Part shown: positions 10,092 to 18,490 of the stretch, piece after piece
How the letters are laid out: each line of letters starts with the position of its first letter
How positions within the stretch are numbered: position 1 is the stretch's first letter
Assembly (NCBI GenBank): GCA_003250975.1
Contig: QKIY01000030.1
Span: 38,589 to 102,588, forward strand
Origin: Gammaproteobacteria bacterium
Lineage (GTDB): Bacteria; Pseudomonadota; Gammaproteobacteria; Eutrophobiales; Eutrophobiaceae
Direction of reading: 5' to 3'
Length of the DNA: 64,000 bases
Made by a program: the position numbers and the translations under genes
Notes under the pieces: model-generated
What the model was told of the DNA's origin: nothing
Databases searched by the model: none
What the model saw: only the letters and a program-made list of their open reading frames with translations

Positions 10092-11378
10092 ATGACCGCC
10101 GGCGTACCTGAAAAACTGGGTAAATATGAAATAAAGCGACAGATTGGCCGTGGCAGCATGGGCATGGTCTATGAGGGATATGATCCCTTTACGGACCAGC
10201 TTATAGCGGTGAAGGTTGCGCGTAGTGATGCCCTGAAGAACCCGGAGGCCGGCGCCCGTTTTCGCAAGATGTTTTTTAATGAAGCCCACACGGCCGGTAA
10301 GCTAAAGCATCCCAACATTGTCGAGATACTGGATGCCGGTGTGGATGGTGAAGCCTGTTATATCGTCATGGAACTGGTGCAGGGAGGCAAGACTCTCAAA
10401 CAGTATTGTACCCCCGACAATCTGTTGCCTTATCGTCAGGTGATAGAGATCATGTTCAAGTGCGCAAAAGCCCTGGACTATGCACATCGTGAGGGTGTTA
10501 TTCATCGCGACATCAAGCCCACCAATATACTGGTTACTAATGACATGGATATCAAAATCGGTGATTTCAGTATTGCCCATTTGATAACGGCAGAAACCGC
10601 AGCCACCATGCCATTGGGATTCGTAGGGTCACCCCGTTACATGTCCCCGGAACAGGTACAGGAAGACACCATCACCAATCAGACCGACCTGTTTTCCCTT
10701 GGCATAGTGATGTATGAATTGTTTACAGGCAAACACCCCTTCGCAGCCGATGGTTTCTCGCGCCTTATTCACAAGATTATTAATGAAATACAACCGCCAA
10801 TGAGAACCTATCGGTCAGATATCCCCGAGATCCTGGATAAGATTGTTTATCATGCCCTGGAGAAAGACACCAACAAGCGTTACAAGATGGGGCTGAATCT
10901 TGCCGGCGATTTGAGCTTGGCATTCGATTATCTGGAACAACCCAAAGAGGATCTGGCCGAGAAGGAGCGGTTCAAGCTGGCAAACCAGCTGGATTTCTTC
11001 AGGGGTTTCCCGGAGGCGGAGGTCTGGGAAGTGATTCGCGCCTGTGCCTGGCAGGAATATGAAGAGGGCAGTGAGATCGTAATGCAAGACGATATAGATG
11101 ATGCATTTTACCTGATTGCCTCCGGATCTGTGGATGTCCTTAATGAAGGCAAGGCTGTCGGCAGACTGGTTCAGGGGGACTGCTTCGGTGAAATAGGCAG
11201 ACAGGGGAAGATCTCACGTAATTTTACGATCGCGGCAAGGGAATACGTCAGACTGATGAAGATAGCCGCCACATTGATAGATCAACTCTCAGTCGGTTGT
11301 CAGTTACATTTTAATAAGGTCTTTTTGCGGACGCTGGTCAAGAGACTGTCACTGGCAAACATGAGTGAGCACAGCTAA
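10092..11378 (+). CDS. Ser/Thr protein kinase with C-terminal cNMP-binding-like domain (copy 1)
   Basis: This is a 428-residue soluble protein with no membrane segment. Residues 11-275 are a Hanks-type kinase: glycine loop IGRGSMGMVYEG, K41 in IAVKV, the catalytic loop HRDIKPTN (138-145), and SPRYMSPEQ. The magnesium motif, normally DFG, is DFS (158-160). After a linker, residues about 305-420 form a cyclic-nucleotide-binding-like domain (YLIASGSVDVL, VQGDCFGEIG). The phosphate-cassette region GEIGRQGKISRNFTIAA is only loosely like that of CAP/PKA domains, so a ligand is uncertain. It is strongly similar to the kinase at 13722-15038. A cytosolic kinase gated by a nucleotide or by protein contact is the likely role; substrates are unknown. 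Confidence 0.85.
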   Translation: MTAGVPEKLGKYEIKRQIGRGSMGMVYEGYDPFTDQLIAVKVARSDALKNPEAGARFRKMFFNEAHTAGKLKHPNIVEILDAGVDGEACYIVMELVQGGKTLKQYCTPDNLLPYRQVIEIMFKCAKALDYAHREGVIHRDIKPTNILVTNDMDIKIGDFSIAHLITAETAATMPLGFVGSPRYMSPEQVQEDTITNQTDLFSLGIVMYELFTGKHPFAADGFSRLIHKIINEIQPPMRTYRSDIPEILDKIVYHALEKDTNKRYKMGLNLAGDLSLAFDYLEQPKEDLAEKERFKLANQLDFFRGFPEAEVWEVIRACAWQEYEEGSEIVMQDDIDDAFYLIASGSVDVLNEGKAVGRLVQGDCFGEIGRQGKISRNFTIAAREYVRLMKIAATLIDQLSVGCQLHFNKVFLRTLVKRLSLANMSEHS

Positions 11379-11395
11379 GGTTTTTCCCAGGTTGT

Positions 11396-12982
11396 TTATT
11401 GATTTCTGAAACGCTTAATCAATTGACGTGTTGAAGGATCAATGTCCCGGTTGTCTGTTTTTCCTTCCAGTTCATTATTGATGTCCCGGGCAATCTTTTT
11501 CCCCAGTTCAACGCCCCATTGATCATACGGGTTAATATCCCAGATACAGGCCTGCACAAACACCCTGTGTTCATACATCGCGAGAATCATACCCAGTGTT
11601 TCGGGTGTGAGTGATTCATACAGTATTGTTGTGCTTGGGTGGTTTCCTTCAATTTTCTGGTCCGCTTTGATCCCGGTTTGATCAAGGTTACCCCGCATCA
11701 GGGCCTCCCCCTGTGCAACGCAGTTTGCATATAGCAGGCGCTGATATTGGCTGTCTTTACCATGGGAAGTACAGGCTACAAGAAACTCGACCGGAATATA
11801 GCGCGTGCCCTGGTGTAGTAGCTGCATGAATGCATGCTGGCAATTTGTCCCGGTTCCTCCCCAGATGATGGCGCCAGTTTGATAGTTAACCGGTTTGCCC
11901 GCCTGGTTCACATGTTTGCCATTACTTTCCATGAATAACTGTGACAGGTAATCTGGCAAGAGGTTGAGTGATTGATCATACGGAATCACGGCCAGCGTCT
12001 CAGCGCCGAAAAAATTGATGTGCCAGATATCCAGGAGAGCAAGTATGACAGGTATATTCTCTTTCAGCGGTGCTTGCCTGAAGTGCCAATCCATTTTTTC
12101 AGCACCTGCCAGTAACTTACGAAAATTATCCATACCAATAGACGCGGCGACCGGCAGACCAATAGCACTCCAGACGGAATACCTGCCACCCACCCAGTCC
12201 CATATTGAAAAAACCCTGTCTGGTGTAATGCCAAATGCCTCCGCCGCAGCCGCGTTTGCTGTGACCGCCACCATTTGCTGACAGGGGTCATCAGCACCGA
12301 ATTTTGCCAGCCAGTCATTGACAGTTGCGGCATTTGTTACCGTCTCAAGCGACGAGAATGACTTTGAGGCGACAATGAACAGGGTTTTTTCAGGATCAAC
12401 ACTCGCCAGAACCTGGTCAATCTCCCGATTGTCTATATTGGCAACAAAGTGAACGTTAATAGAAGGGCTTGCGATTCCCAGTAATGCGTCCACGACAAGC
12501 CGGGGGCCAAGGTCGGAACCGCCTATGCCGATATTGACGAGGGTATCGACCGGTTTGCCGCTGAAGCCCCTAATCTCGCCAGCATGAAGTGCATTGACAA
12601 AATTCTCCATGCGATTTATCTCGTCCTTTACCTGTGTAAACACATGGGTATTATTGACCGTAAGTTTGTGATCCTCGCTTGCTCGCAGGGCGTAGTGCAG
12701 GGCAGGCCGGTTTTCCGACCGGTTAATGTTTTTCCCACTGAATAGTGCGTTCATGCAATTTTGTAGATTAATCGCTGTCAGGTCGAGCAGCAGGTCCATG
12801 GTCTCGCCGGTGATGGGATGTTTGGAAAAATCAATAAAAAGCGGTCCAAATTCAAGGGAAAATTGCCTGGCACGTTCCGGATTAGAGGCAAAGAGATCTT
12901 TAATATGCAGGTTCGATACTTCCTGCTGGTGCTTTTTAAGTTTTTTCCAGACAGGCGAAGCGCTAATGCTGGTTGCATCCAT
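11396..12982 (-). CDS. pgi: Glucose-6-phosphate isomerase
   Basis: This 528-residue enzyme interconverts glucose-6-phosphate and fructose-6-phosphate in glycolysis and gluconeogenesis. Diagnostic stretches are LVNIGIGGSDLGPRLV, IVASKSFSSLETVTNA, the family signature region FSIWDWVGGRYSVWSAIGLP, and the C-terminal block HRVFVQACIWDINPYDQWGVELGK. It lies on the minus strand 40 bp downstream of the CBS-pair gene and may be co-transcribed with it. Its stop faces the stop of the first kinase across 17 bp with no evident terminator. Residue length is within the normal range. Confidence 0.96.
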   Translation of the reverse strand: MDATSISASPVWKKLKKHQQEVSNLHIKDLFASNPERARQFSLEFGPLFIDFSKHPITGETMDLLLDLTAINLQNCMNALFSGKNINRSENRPALHYALRASEDHKLTVNNTHVFTQVKDEINRMENFVNALHAGEIRGFSGKPVDTLVNIGIGGSDLGPRLVVDALLGIASPSINVHFVANIDNREIDQVLASVDPEKTLFIVASKSFSSLETVTNAATVNDWLAKFGADDPCQQMVAVTANAAAAEAFGITPDRVFSIWDWVGGRYSVWSAIGLPVAASIGMDNFRKLLAGAEKMDWHFRQAPLKENIPVILALLDIWHINFFGAETLAVIPYDQSLNLLPDYLSQLFMESNGKHVNQAGKPVNYQTGAIIWGGTGTNCQHAFMQLLHQGTRYIPVEFLVACTSHGKDSQYQRLLYANCVAQGEALMRGNLDQTGIKADQKIEGNHPSTTILYESLTPETLGMILAMYEHRVFVQACIWDINPYDQWGVELGKKIARDINNELEGKTDNRDIDPSTRQLIKRFRNQ

Positions 12983-13022
12983 TATTTGGTGGCAAGGGAT
13001 ATGTTAAAGATGGATATGATTG

Positions 13023-13460
13023 CTACCAGCTGGTACCGCTGATATAACTTTCCAGCTGAGTAATAATGAATTCCTTGTCAGACAGCATTGACGACATGAC
13101 GTCCATAACAGACAGCATGCCGATTGGTTTTCCGTCCTCGACTACTGGCAAATGCCGAAAGTGATGTTTTGTCATGGTAGCCATGCAATCTTCAATATTC
13201 TGATCAGGCGACATGTAGAAAACTTTCTCCGTCATGATCTCCCTGACCTGTGTATTTTTTGATGATCTGTCCTGCAGCACAATCTTGCGTGTATAGTCTC
13301 TTTCCGAAAAGATACCAGCAAGCCTGTTGTTTTCTATGACCAGCAAGGCACCAATCCCCATTTCACTCATCAGTTTAATAGCATCGTAGACGAGTGTATC
13401 AGGTGACACATGATGGATTTTATACCCCTTGTTTTCCAGAAGTTGACGTACTGTAGCCAT
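13023..13460 (-). CDS. CBS-pair domain protein
   Basis: This is a 145-residue protein made of two CBS domains (about residues 8-62 and 75-130) with short connecting segments. Characteristic pieces are MGIGALLVIENNRLAGIFSERDY in part and HFRHLPVVEDGKPIGMLSVMDV. Stand-alone CBS pairs sense adenine nucleotides such as AMP or ATP and often act as energy gauges. It stands directly upstream of pgi and divergent from the second kinase, so an energy-status or regulatory link to either is plausible but not shown. Confidence 0.85.
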   Translation of the reverse strand: MATVRQLLENKGYKIHHVSPDTLVYDAIKLMSEMGIGALLVIENNRLAGIFSERDYTRKIVLQDRSSKNTQVREIMTEKVFYMSPDQNIEDCMATMTKHHFRHLPVVEDGKPIGMLSVMDVMSSMLSDKEFIITQLESYISGTSW

Positions 13461-13626
13461 GGGAGCCTGTCTCCGCTTGAATTGGTTAAAATCTGGGTTT
13501 ATTTCTTACTTTACAAACTATAATTCCGGCATCGTGTGATAGCAATCTCAATATTAAGATAATTTTAGGATTCATGAAGTTATATTGCTATTCTATTGTA
13601 GAATAATTGATGACTAACGTAATATC

Positions 13627-13675
13627 TCCATGTATTTAATATATGGAAATTAGAGAATCATCCGTAATTTATAAT
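13627..13675 (+). promoter_or_regulatory. Palindrome plus TATAAT box upstream of kinase 2
   Basis: A near-perfect palindrome occupies 13627-13647 (TCCATGTAT, centre TTA, ATATATGGA; one mismatched pair). It is followed by a perfect -10 hexamer TATAAT at 13670-13675, 46 bp before the kinase ATG. No good -35 lies 16-18 bp upstream, which would fit an activator-dependent promoter. The region is divergent with the CBS gene. No ribosome site is obvious before the kinase ATG at 13722 (a second ATG follows at 13725). Confidence 0.35.
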
Positions 13676-13721
13676 ATCTTTCAAAAGGTTGTCAGGTAAA
13701 TAATCAGATCATTAAATATAT

Positions 13722-15038
13722 ATGATGGCAATACCCAAAAAACTTGGTAAATATGAGGTTGCTAAAGAGATTAGTCGTGGCAATATGGGGATAGTCTATC
13801 TTGGTTATGATCCCTATATTGATCGCCAGGTTGCCATCAAGGTCGCTCATTCAGACTCACTGAATGATCCGGAATCCGGACAGCGGTTCCGTAAGATGTT
13901 TTTCAATGAGGCCCATACAGCTGGCCGTTTGACCCATCCAAATATCATAAATATTTATGATGCCGGCGTGGACCAGGATACCTGCTATATCGTGATGGAA
14001 TACATCAAGGGCGGTGGTACGCTCAAGAAGTATTGCAAGCCGGAAAATCTCCTGCCGGTCGAAAGGGTAGTCGAAATGATCTTTAAATGTGCAAAGGCCC
14101 TGGATTATGCACATCGGATGGGCATTGTGCATCGCGATATCAAGCCATCAAACATCCTTGTGACTGAGGACCTTGATGTAAAGCTGGGTGATTTCAGTAT
14201 TGCCCATATTAATAAGGCCGATTCAACTGAAACCAATACTGAAGGGGTAATGGGGTCGCCACGCTATATGTCACCCGAACAACTCAAGGAGGAATACGTC
14301 ACAGGTCAATCCGATCTTTTCTCACTCGGGCTGGTGATGTATGAACTCCTTACAGGTAAACACCCCTTTATGGCGGATAATTTTTCCCGTCTGGTACACC
14401 GGGTACTCACAGAGCCTGCACAGCCTGTGCGTGAATTACGGCAGGATATACCAGATTCACTGGCAGCCATTGTTAGCAAGATACTTGAGAAGGATATTTC
14501 CAAGCGTTATGCAATGGGGCTTGATCTGGCAACTGATCTCAGCAAGGCATTTGATAATCTGGAAAAACCTGAAGTCGATATCTCTGAAGAGGAAAAATTC
14601 AATGCCATTAAGCAGCTTGAATTTTTTATGGGTTTTACGGACTCGGAAATATGGGAAATACTGCGCGCCAGTTCCTGGCAGAGTTTTGATGATTCCAGGG
14701 ACATCATTGTGGAAGGGGAACTGGACGACTGTTTCTATATTATTATCGAGGGCAAGGTTTCGGTCTGGAAAAATAACAGAAGTATCCGGACCCTGGAAAA
14801 GGGTGATTGTTTTGGAGAGATGGGCTATCTCGCCAAGACCAAACGGACTGCAAGCATCAAATCCGACGGCAGCACATCGTTGCTGAAAATCAATTCCACT
14901 GTCATTTCACAGGTCTCCCAGAACTGCCAGATACGTTTCCTTAAAGTGTTTTTGCGCACACTCATCCACCGCTTGTCAGTAACTACTGAAAAGATATCCC
15001 AGGAATATGTAGAACTCTCTTCCCAATCCGGCGCGTGA
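13722..15038 (+). CDS. Ser/Thr protein kinase with C-terminal cNMP-binding-like domain (copy 2)
   Basis: This is a 438-residue paralogue of the kinase at 10092-11378 with the same order of domains. Seen are the glycine loop ISRGNMGIVYLG (the first Gly of GxGxxG is Ser), K40 in VAIKV, HRDIKPSN (137-144), DFS instead of DFG (157-159), SPRYMSPEQ, and a C-terminal cyclic-nucleotide-binding-like domain (CFYIIIEGKVSVW, LEKGDCFGEMGYLAKTKRTASI). Its binding cassette, with Arg before TAS, is closer to canonical than that of copy 1. It lacks a membrane anchor. The two copies flank the pgi-CBS pair and look like a duplication that has diverged. Targets are unknown. Confidence 0.85.
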   Translation: MMAIPKKLGKYEVAKEISRGNMGIVYLGYDPYIDRQVAIKVAHSDSLNDPESGQRFRKMFFNEAHTAGRLTHPNIINIYDAGVDQDTCYIVMEYIKGGGTLKKYCKPENLLPVERVVEMIFKCAKALDYAHRMGIVHRDIKPSNILVTEDLDVKLGDFSIAHINKADSTETNTEGVMGSPRYMSPEQLKEEYVTGQSDLFSLGLVMYELLTGKHPFMADNFSRLVHRVLTEPAQPVRELRQDIPDSLAAIVSKILEKDISKRYAMGLDLATDLSKAFDNLEKPEVDISEEEKFNAIKQLEFFMGFTDSEIWEILRASSWQSFDDSRDIIVEGELDDCFYIIIEGKVSVWKNNRSIRTLEKGDCFGEMGYLAKTKRTASIKSDGSTSLLKINSTVISQVSQNCQIRFLKVFLRTLIHRLSVTTEKISQEYVELSSQSGA

Positions 15039-15118
15039 TTATTGCGACGCAACAGAAGTTCTTACGTTTGTTTCCCCTTTAACCAGTTTATTTTGCTTTG
15101 CAAGGAGATTAAACTTGC

Positions 15119-15189
15119 CTTAAATAAATATTTAAGTAAAAACAATAACGTCCCGTCAAGGGGGTTACTATGGCAAAAATTGCCGTAGT
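15119..15189 (+). promoter_or_regulatory. Leader with palindrome and stable hairpin before the DUF1302 gene
   Basis: The 191-bp gap before the DUF1302 gene holds two inverted repeats. CTTAAAT (15119-15125) and ATTTAAG (15130-15136) form a perfect 7-bp AT-rich palindrome that could be an operator. ACTATGGCAA (15167-15176) and TTGCCGTAGT (15180-15189) form a 10-bp stem, with one G-U pair and a 3-nt loop, that would be stable in RNA. It is followed by TTTATCGC rather than a T-run, so it is more likely a 5'-leader structure than a terminator. Confidence 0.35.
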
Positions 15190-15229
15190 TTATCGCAGAC
15201 AACGCAAAAGAATGGGGATGTTTATATAA

Positions 15230-17023
15230 ATGAATAACAATAAAACATGCAGACTTTTTCTAAAGGCCTTTTGTGCTGCCCTACTGCCCGCTATATTTTC
15301 CTCCCCACTTCAGGCTGCCGGCTTTGATTATGGTGACGTAGAAGGCAGCTTTGATACGACAGTGTCCTTTGGACAGAGCTATCGCATACAGTCTAGAGCT
15401 AGCAATCTCGTAGGTATATCCAATGGCGGCACGGCCTTTTCTGTCAATGGAGATGACGGTAACCTGAATTACGACACTGGGATTATTAGTAGTATCTTAA
15501 GGTTCACTTCTGAACTTGAGCTGAATTATCGTAACTTTGGCAGTTTTGTTCGGTTTACCGGCTTCAAGGACATCAAGAACGATGAACGTGATAGCAGGGA
15601 TCGTACTGACCTGACGGATCAGGCCATCGAGCTGGTGGGTGAGGATCTCAGGCTACTGGATGCCTACGTCTGGGGCAAAATTGGTATCGGCAAAATGCCG
15701 GTCGATATACGAGTCGGTGATCAGGTGCTGAGCTGGGGTGAGAGCACTTTCATCCAGAATGGCGTTAACATCATTAATCCCGTTGATGTCAGCCAGCTGC
15801 GCACACCGGGCGCCGAACTTAGGAACGCCCTTATCCCGGTTGGTATGGTATCTCTCAATGCTGGCCTGACTTCTGATATATCTGTTGAAACCTTTTACCA
15901 GTATGACTATGACAGGATCGATATCGACCCGCCAGGTTCCTACTTCAGTACCAATGATTTTGTCGGTAATGGGGGTTCATGTGCAGTTCTTGGTTTTGGT
16001 GCCGCCCCCGATTACCCATTACTGGCATTTGGTGACAGATCGTCTACAACTTGCGATGTTGCTGCAACAGCACCTTTTGGTGCTTCAAGATCTCCTGACA
16101 GACGCCCGGATGACAGCGGCCAGTATGGTGCGGCACTGCACTGGTATTCCGAGGCGCTGAATGACACGGAATTCGGATTCTATTTTATTAATTATCATAG
16201 CCGTCTACCAATTATCAGTGCCATCTCGGCAACACCGGGTCTGGGATCGCCTCCCTTCAACAACCCAGCAGCCCCTGCGACCTATTTCATCGAGTATCCT
16301 GAGGATATAAAGGTCTATGCAGTGAGCTTTAATACCCAGATTGGAACCACTGGTTGGGCCCTGCAGGGTGAATACTCATTCAAGGATGATGTGCCATTAC
16401 AGGTAGACGATGTTGAACTTCTGACGGCAGCGCTGCATTATGATCTTATTGGAGCTCCGTTTGCGAGCCAACTTGGTTCATTTGGCTTTGGAGAGGAAGT
16501 CCCGGGATTTATCAAACGCAATGTCAGTCAAGTGCAGATGACGGCATCTCGCGTGTTTGGTCCTGCATTTGGCTCCGACCAGGCCGTATTATTGACTGAA
16601 TTCGCTGTATCTCACGTCCACGGCATGCCGAAAAAGGCGGACTTGCGGCTTGAAGCGCCTGGAACCAGCTTGCCCGGAAATGCTGCTACCGCGGGACTCG
16701 TTGGAGTCCCGGTTGAGAGCAATGATTTTGCCGACGCAACTTCCTGGGGATATCGCATCCTAGGTCGTTTAGATTTTAATAATGCTATTGGTGCAGTCAA
16801 CTTACAGCCACGTATTGCCTGGCGGCATGATGTGAATGGTAACAGCCCCGGTCCCGGCGGCAATTTCATTGAAGGCAACAAGGCGATCACGTTTGGTATG
16901 GCCGCAACCTATCAGAACGAGTTTCAGGTCGACATGAGTTACACGAGCTTTTTCGGTGCCGGCACACAAAACCTTATTTACGATCGTGACTTCATGGCTT
17001 TCAGCCTGAGTTATTCATTCTAA
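15230..17023 (+). CDS. DUF1302-family outer-membrane barrel protein
   Basis: This is a 597-residue protein with a signal peptide (KAFCAALLPAIFSSPLQAAG) and the start typical of DUF1302 proteins (FDYGDVEGSFDTTVSFGQSYRIQSR). The rest is strand-rich with many aromatic-alternating segments and a final Phe (DFMAFSLSYSF), as expected for an outer-membrane beta-barrel inserted by BAM. The family is linked to uptake or export of hydrophobic compounds, but no substrate is established here. DUF1329 follows after 15 bp with a strong AAGGAAGGGG ribosome site, so the two are co-transcribed. Confidence 0.86.
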   Translation: MNNNKTCRLFLKAFCAALLPAIFSSPLQAAGFDYGDVEGSFDTTVSFGQSYRIQSRASNLVGISNGGTAFSVNGDDGNLNYDTGIISSILRFTSELELNYRNFGSFVRFTGFKDIKNDERDSRDRTDLTDQAIELVGEDLRLLDAYVWGKIGIGKMPVDIRVGDQVLSWGESTFIQNGVNIINPVDVSQLRTPGAELRNALIPVGMVSLNAGLTSDISVETFYQYDYDRIDIDPPGSYFSTNDFVGNGGSCAVLGFGAAPDYPLLAFGDRSSTTCDVAATAPFGASRSPDRRPDDSGQYGAALHWYSEALNDTEFGFYFINYHSRLPIISAISATPGLGSPPFNNPAAPATYFIEYPEDIKVYAVSFNTQIGTTGWALQGEYSFKDDVPLQVDDVELLTAALHYDLIGAPFASQLGSFGFGEEVPGFIKRNVSQVQMTASRVFGPAFGSDQAVLLTEFAVSHVHGMPKKADLRLEAPGTSLPGNAATAGLVGVPVESNDFADATSWGYRILGRLDFNNAIGAVNLQPRIAWRHDVNGNSPGPGGNFIEGNKAITFGMAATYQNEFQVDMSYTSFFGAGTQNLIYDRDFMAFSLSYSF

Positions 17024-17038
17024 GGAAGGGGATATAGA

Positions 17039-18400
17039 ATGCCTAAAAGAACAAGATACATTCTTCCTCTGATTTTAATGCTTGCATGGCCGCTATTGGC
17101 CACGGCAGAACTCTCAGCAGATCAGGTAGCTCGCCTGGGCGCTGACCTGACACCACTGGGAGGCGAAAAGGCTGGTAACGCAGAGGGCACAATTCCCGAG
17201 TGGGACGGAGGCCTTATACATCCCCCCTCAGGACACAAGACCGGTAATCATTATGCCGATCCATTCAGCAATGATCGGATCCTGTTTACGATCACGTCAG
17301 CCAATATGTCCGATTACGATGACAAGCTTACTGAAGGTCACAAGGCCTTGCTCAGGACCTACAGTGACACCTACAAGATGAATATTTACCCGACCCGCAG
17401 GACAGCTGCAGCGCCCCAGCGCATTTATGACGCAACCAGGCAGGTGGCTGCGACGGCTAGACTCACAGCAGACGGCAACGGTGTGGAAGGTGCCGTGGTG
17501 GGGATCCCATTTCCAATCCCATCAAATGGCCTGGAGGCTATCTGGAACCATTTGTTGCGCTGGCGCGGTGATTATCTAAAGCGCCATATCGGCCAGGCAG
17601 CTCCCACTCGCAGCGGCGATTATACACTGGTCGAATTCAGAGATGAGATCAGCCTGCAATACAGCCAAGAAGGGATGACGGAGCAGAAACTGAACAATAT
17701 TATCCTTTTATTCAAGCAGGAAGTGACCTCACCTGCGCGGCTTGCAGGAGGCATCCTGCTAGTGCATGAAACCCTGAACCAGAACAAAGAGAACAGGAAC
17801 GCTTGGTTATACAATCCGGGGCAGCGAAGGGTCAGGCGGGCACCCAATGTGGCCTTTGATAATCCGGGGACTGCATCAGATGGCATGCGCACCAATGACC
17901 AGTTTGATATGTATAATGGTAGCCCTGAACGGTATAACTGGAAGCTTGTAGGCAAGAAGGAAATCTACGTTCCCTACAATAATTACAGCCTGCAAAGTCC
18001 GTCGTTGAAATACAAGGATATCCTGAAACCGTTACACATCAATCAGGACTATCCACGGTACGAGTTACACCGTGTCTGGATAGTCGATGCCACACTGAAA
18101 CCGGGTTCCCGTCATATTTACAAACGCAGGACGTTCTACATTGATGAAGATTCCTGGCAGATACTCGCCGTTGATCAATATGATAACAGGGACCAACTCT
18201 GGCGTGTGTCAGAGGGATTTGCCATGAATTATTATGATGTCCCCAATCTCTGGACGGCCCTGGAAGTACATATTGATTTGCAGGCAGGCCGTTACCTTGC
18301 TATTGGTTTGAGTAATGAATTTGAACCGTATAATTTTAATGTAAAATTAACAGAGACGGAATTCACTCCCGCCGCGTTACGGAGAGATGGAATCCGTTAG
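17039..18400 (+). CDS. DUF1329-family periplasmic protein
   Basis: This is a 453-residue protein with a signal peptide (LPLILMLAWPLLATAE) and the DUF1329 hallmark start LSADQVARLGADLTPLGGEKAGNAEG in part, followed by IPEWDGG. DUF1329 resembles LolA/LolB-like lipoprotein-carrier folds and almost always accompanies DUF1302. The C-terminal part (RHIYKRRTFYIDEDSWQI, then NYYDVPNLW) is the usual conserved block. It is presumably a periplasmic partner handing a lipid-like molecule between the barrel and an inner-membrane transporter. A clear terminator 25 bp after its stop ends this transcript. Confidence 0.87.
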   Translation: MPKRTRYILPLILMLAWPLLATAELSADQVARLGADLTPLGGEKAGNAEGTIPEWDGGLIHPPSGHKTGNHYADPFSNDRILFTITSANMSDYDDKLTEGHKALLRTYSDTYKMNIYPTRRTAAAPQRIYDATRQVAATARLTADGNGVEGAVVGIPFPIPSNGLEAIWNHLLRWRGDYLKRHIGQAAPTRSGDYTLVEFRDEISLQYSQEGMTEQKLNNIILLFKQEVTSPARLAGGILLVHETLNQNKENRNAWLYNPGQRRVRRAPNVAFDNPGTASDGMRTNDQFDMYNGSPERYNWKLVGKKEIYVPYNNYSLQSPSLKYKDILKPLHINQDYPRYELHRVWIVDATLKPGSRHIYKRRTFYIDEDSWQILAVDQYDNRDQLWRVSEGFAMNYYDVPNLWTALEVHIDLQAGRYLAIGLSNEFEPYNFNVKLTETEFTPAALRRDGIR

Positions 18401-18424
18401 TTCCGGTTTCAAATAAATGCTTAC

Positions 18425-18457
18425 AACGCCTGGATGCAATACATCCGGGCGTTTTTG
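18425..18457 (+). terminator. Rho-independent terminator after the DUF1329 gene
   Basis: AACGCCTGGATG (18425-18436) pairs with CATCCGGGCGTT (18442-18453) over 12 bp with a single G-U wobble and a 5-nt loop, followed directly by a T-run (18452-18456). This is a strong intrinsic terminator. An in-frame ATG at 18434 lies inside the stem, which is one reason to start the next gene at 18491. Confidence 0.88.
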
Positions 18458-18490
18458 TTAACAGATATCGATAGCAAAAATTCAGGCAGG

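Noticed and set aside
15145..15215. Cyclic-di-GMP (GEMM) riboswitch before the DUF1302 gene
   Set aside because: An ACGCAAA-like stretch and a hairpin drew attention, but the paired elements and the conserved GEMM core could not be placed.
15230..17023. DUF1302 protein as outer-membrane channel for the giant protein
   Set aside because: It belongs with DUF1329 and the RND set, is 8 kb from the export operon with other genes between, and is not TolC-like.
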